DNA from: Rhodospirillales bacterium
GTDB taxonomy: Bacteria; Pseudomonadota; Alphaproteobacteria; Rhodospirillales; Casp-alpha2
Assembly (NCBI GenBank): GCA_018662225.1
Contig: JABJGO010000053.1
Location: 1-52,880 of the forward strand
Reading direction: 5' to 3'
Length of the DNA: 52,880 nucleotides
Part shown: positions 52,695-52,880 of the stretch, piece after piece
Numbering within the stretch: the stretch's first letter is position 1
Layout of the letters: every line of letters starts with the position of its first letter
Notes under the pieces: generated by a model
Database searches by the model: none
Seen by the model: only the letters and a program-made list of their open reading frames with translations
Told to the model about the DNA's origin: nothing
Position numbers and translations under genes: made by a program

Positions 52695-52880
52695 TTACTC
52701 GATAATTGCCGCAACCACGCCCGCACCAACGGTACGGCCACCTTCACGAATGGCGAAGCGTAGACCTTCATCCATGGCGATCGGGGCAATCAAATTAACT
52801 TCCATAGCGATATTATCGCCAGGCATAACCATTTCTGTACCAGCTGGCAGTTCAACCGTACCCGTTACATCGGTGGTACG
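52695..52880 (-). CDS. tuf: Elongation factor Tu, C-terminal end (rest outside window)
   Basis: The last 61 codons of EF-Tu, in frame to the window edge. [52 protein letters not shown] and the stop match domain 3. Position directly before rpsJ fits the str operon running into S10 in alphaproteobacteria. Confidence 0.96.
   Translation of the reverse strand, partial: RTTDVTGTVELPAGTEMVMPGDNIAMEVNLIAPIAMDEGLRFAIREGGRTVGAGVVAAIIE

Noticed and set aside
1-52880. A prophage, insertion sequence, CRISPR array, toxin-antitoxin pair or restriction system
   Set aside because: No transposase, integrase, phage structural, Cas, methyltransferase or toxin-like protein was seen; the genes are housekeeping, metabolic or envelope types.

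Overview
The window comes from a free-living alphaproteobacterium, probably of Rhodospirillales type. The clues are a Shemin-pathway 5-aminolevulinate synthase, ATP12 and ELM1-family proteins shared with mitochondria, NnrU, DUF1489 and YjbR-type proteins, a propionyl-CoA carboxylase operon of the form pccB - small membrane protein - pccA, and an unbroken tuf-S10-spc-alpha ribosomal supercluster with adk after secY and no rpmJ. It reads as ordinary chromosome. I see no insertion sequence, prophage, CRISPR array, toxin-antitoxin pair or secretion cluster. No gene-free stretch exceeds 300 bases once the tRNA is counted.

Layout. 1-3.1 kb: 3' end of glutaryl-CoA dehydrogenase (gcdH), a ChrR-type cupin, two small membrane proteins (NnrU, DUF454) and a GmhB-like HAD phosphatase. 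3.1-5.7 kb (minus): an ELM1-family protein, a hydroxypyruvate-isomerase-like TIM barrel and an Hpt/pseudo-receiver protein in one transcription unit. 5.9-7.5 kb: pyrE facing an OmpA-type lipoprotein. 7.6-11.8 kb: an oligopeptide-type ABC importer (binding protein, GST, two permeases) with no ATPase gene. 11.9-15.2 kb: class III aminotransferase, hemA and a PadR-like regulator. 15.2-16.3 kb (minus): a CheY-like regulator and an Hpt protein. 16.5-21.5 kb (minus): DUF1489, a 2-hydroxychromene-carboxylate-isomerase-like protein, a nu-class GST, mgtE, a YjbR protein and a flavin amine oxidase. 21.6-22.4 kb: tRNA-Leu(GAG) and lipB. 22.4-28.5 kb (minus): an FAD oxidoreductase, acylphosphatase, a LysE/ArgO exporter and the pcc genes. 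28.6-32.0 kb (minus): HAD phosphatase, AsmA and ATP12 in a tightly packed operon. 32.2-33.9 kb: a second OmpA-type lipoprotein and an orphan OmpR-type regulator. 34.0-38.2 kb (minus): degP-rarA-crcB-rluC operon. 38.3-52.9 kb (minus): rplQ, rpoA, rpsK, rpsM, adk, secY and the spc and S10 genes back to the end of tuf.

How the genes work together. The right third is one transcription programme for ribosomes, RNA polymerase alpha and protein export. It ends at a strong hairpin after rplQ and has a near-consensus promoter re-initiating at rpsM. The centre-left is carbon and cofactor metabolism (lysine/tryptophan breakdown, propionyl-CoA, haem, lipoate, pyrimidines) and transport. The two OmpA lipoproteins share an N-terminal domain with a fixed CX16C cysteine pair and are paralogues about 25 kb apart. 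The second one, with an orphan response regulator, sits inside an otherwise familiar crcB-rluC-HAD-ATP12 neighbourhood.

The most rewarding points for follow-up are the shared cysteine-paired lipoprotein domain, the 55-residue acidic tail on ribosomal protein L3, the rpsM promoter bracketed by a 9-bp inverted repeat, operator-like palindromes before pccB and mgtE, and a recurring pattern of short, mostly in-frame tandem duplications. I did not find a clearly new multi-gene defence or biosynthetic system.
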